Source: Amaranthus tricolor (lineage: Eukaryota; Streptophyta; Magnoliopsida; Caryophyllales; Amaranthaceae). From it: a stretch of DNA of 64,000 nucleotides. A program made the translations under genes and the position numbers. This document shows positions 63,237 through 64,000 of this stretch, one piece after another. Numbering within the stretch: the first letter of the stretch is position 1; the number at the start of each line of letters is the position of its first letter. Location: NCBI RefSeq assembly GCF_026212465.1, contig NC_080057.1, positions 9,813,398 to 9,877,397 of the forward strand, read 5' to 3'. Under the pieces are notes generated by a model, which was not told the origin of the DNA, ran no database searches, and saw only the letters and a program-made list of their open reading frames with translations.

Positions 63237-63913
63237 CATGCTTTGGCCCGATCATGTTTCATGGTATCTTGTGCAACCAAGGGTAGAAATGGAATCTCTA
63301 CACTAGGAACTTGCTACCAAGACTCTTAGTGACCATTACAAACCGTTGGAAGGACACAAGAAAGGGTGTGGAAGGTCACCTGGTCAGCAAGTTGTTGTCA
63401 GAAATCAGAATGCTTAGTTTAGGGTGTTTTTCATTCTTTTAAATAAGCACATGTTGTGCACGTGTCTTTTTAATGGCCGTTATAATTAGTTATACGTGTC
63501 CTTAGCTTGCCAATGTACTTTCCCCTTTCCCCAAGTCTATATATAGGCGTCCATAGCATTGTAAAACACAAGTTTTAGTTTGAAAATTTCAGAAATAAGA
63601 TTGCATTGGATTTCATTCCTTTGTTTCTTCCTTGAATGTGTATGAACATTCAACGATCTTGAGTAGTGCAAGATCATCACCTTTTGCAACTGAGAGTAGT
63701 CCTTGGTTGTATTAAGGGAATTGATGGCCTTGGAGGATCAAAACTCCTAGTCTTTCAATTCAAGATTCACCTTACAAACATTGTTCTGTTTGTGTGAATC
63801 ATATCACTGTTTCGTGTGTGTTTTGGGCTTGTTTGGTTGTTACATTGCGTGGATTTGAAGGCTGGTTTGCATCTTCACATTACATTGAAGAATTCTAACC
63901 CAAACACGCATGA
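62855..63913 (+). mobile_element. 3' LTR of element C
   Basis: 1059 bp, TGAACCAATTTGGG to CACGCATGA, where the terminal CA is changed to GA. Followed by ACAAA. TATA at 63538-63545. The first 382 bases encode the C-terminal part of the element C protein. Confidence 0.93.
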
Positions 63914-63918
63914 ACAAA
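63914..63918. other. Target-site duplication of element C, right copy (ACAAA)
   Basis: Perfect match to 59266-59270. Confidence 0.93.
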
Positions 63919-64000
63919 TGAATTCCAAATGGTACATTGCCTATTAAATATCAATGACCAAATTTATATAATTCTTATGAACCATCTTTGAGATTAAATT
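63919..64000 (+). other. Resumed flank after element C
   Basis: 82 bp of AT-rich sequence continuing the interrupted Del/Tekay-like remnant that stops at 59270. No feature visible; too short to identify. Confidence 0.4.

Larger units (their letters stand above)
59271..63913 (+). mobile_element. Element C: complete gag-type non-autonomous LTR retrotransposon
   Basis: 4643 bp with two 1059-bp LTRs (about 15-20 differences by eye, roughly 98-99% identical), an initiator-Met primer site, a repeat-rich leader, one open frame and a polypurine tract, flanked by the perfect 5-bp duplication ACAAA. The frame carries Gag, a CCHC knuckle and an integrase C-terminal tail only. LTR ends and primer site match element A in type. 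It sits inside the presumed Del/Tekay LTR remnant. Confidence 0.93.

Overview
The window looks like heterochromatin of a flowering plant, probably a eudicot; I cannot name the species. Evidence: a very long AT-rich (about 33% GC) tandem satellite next to nested plant-type Ty3/gypsy (chromovirus-like) LTR retrotransposons. Two of these carry an initiator-Met tRNA primer site and have perfect 5-bp target-site duplications. I see no host gene, tRNA, rRNA or CRISPR array.

Region 1 (1-45727, open at the left edge) is one uninterrupted head-to-tail satellite with a 42-bp monomer. The monomer is six diverged heptamers. Shared mutations show that it grew by repeated block duplications of about 0.7-4.7 kb. 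Every block spacing I measured is a multiple of 7 bp (one is off by exactly 1, explained by a shared single-base deletion), and many are not multiples of 14 or 42. Region 2 (45728-46437) is a 710-bp LTR-derived fragment lying in the satellite without a normal target duplication. Region 3 (46438-47259) is a second stretch of the same satellite in the same orientation.

Region 4 (47260-57631) is a composite of family B. The satellite stops exactly where an LTR of this family (B1) starts. B1 is split by a complete nested element A (47509-51868, target duplication GGTTT). After B1 come a 37-bp primer-site remnant, a second LTR (B2), a long open gag-protease-RNase H-integrase gene that lacks reverse transcriptase, and a third LTR (B3). 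Region 5 (57632-59270, resuming at 63919) looks like the 3' end and LTR of a different, Del/Tekay-like gypsy element. Element C (59271-63913, target duplication ACAAA) is inserted in it; it encodes only a shortened Gag fused to an integrase tail.

A, B and C share LTR ends (TGA..CCAAT to CATCA), a conserved remnant of the integrase end (LRTI/LRAI) just before the polypurine tract, and paired U3 modules in A and C. They therefore look like relatives. None is autonomous here: A has no gag-pol, B lacks reverse transcriptase, C lacks protease, reverse transcriptase, RNase H and the integrase core. Any movement would need enzymes supplied from elsewhere.
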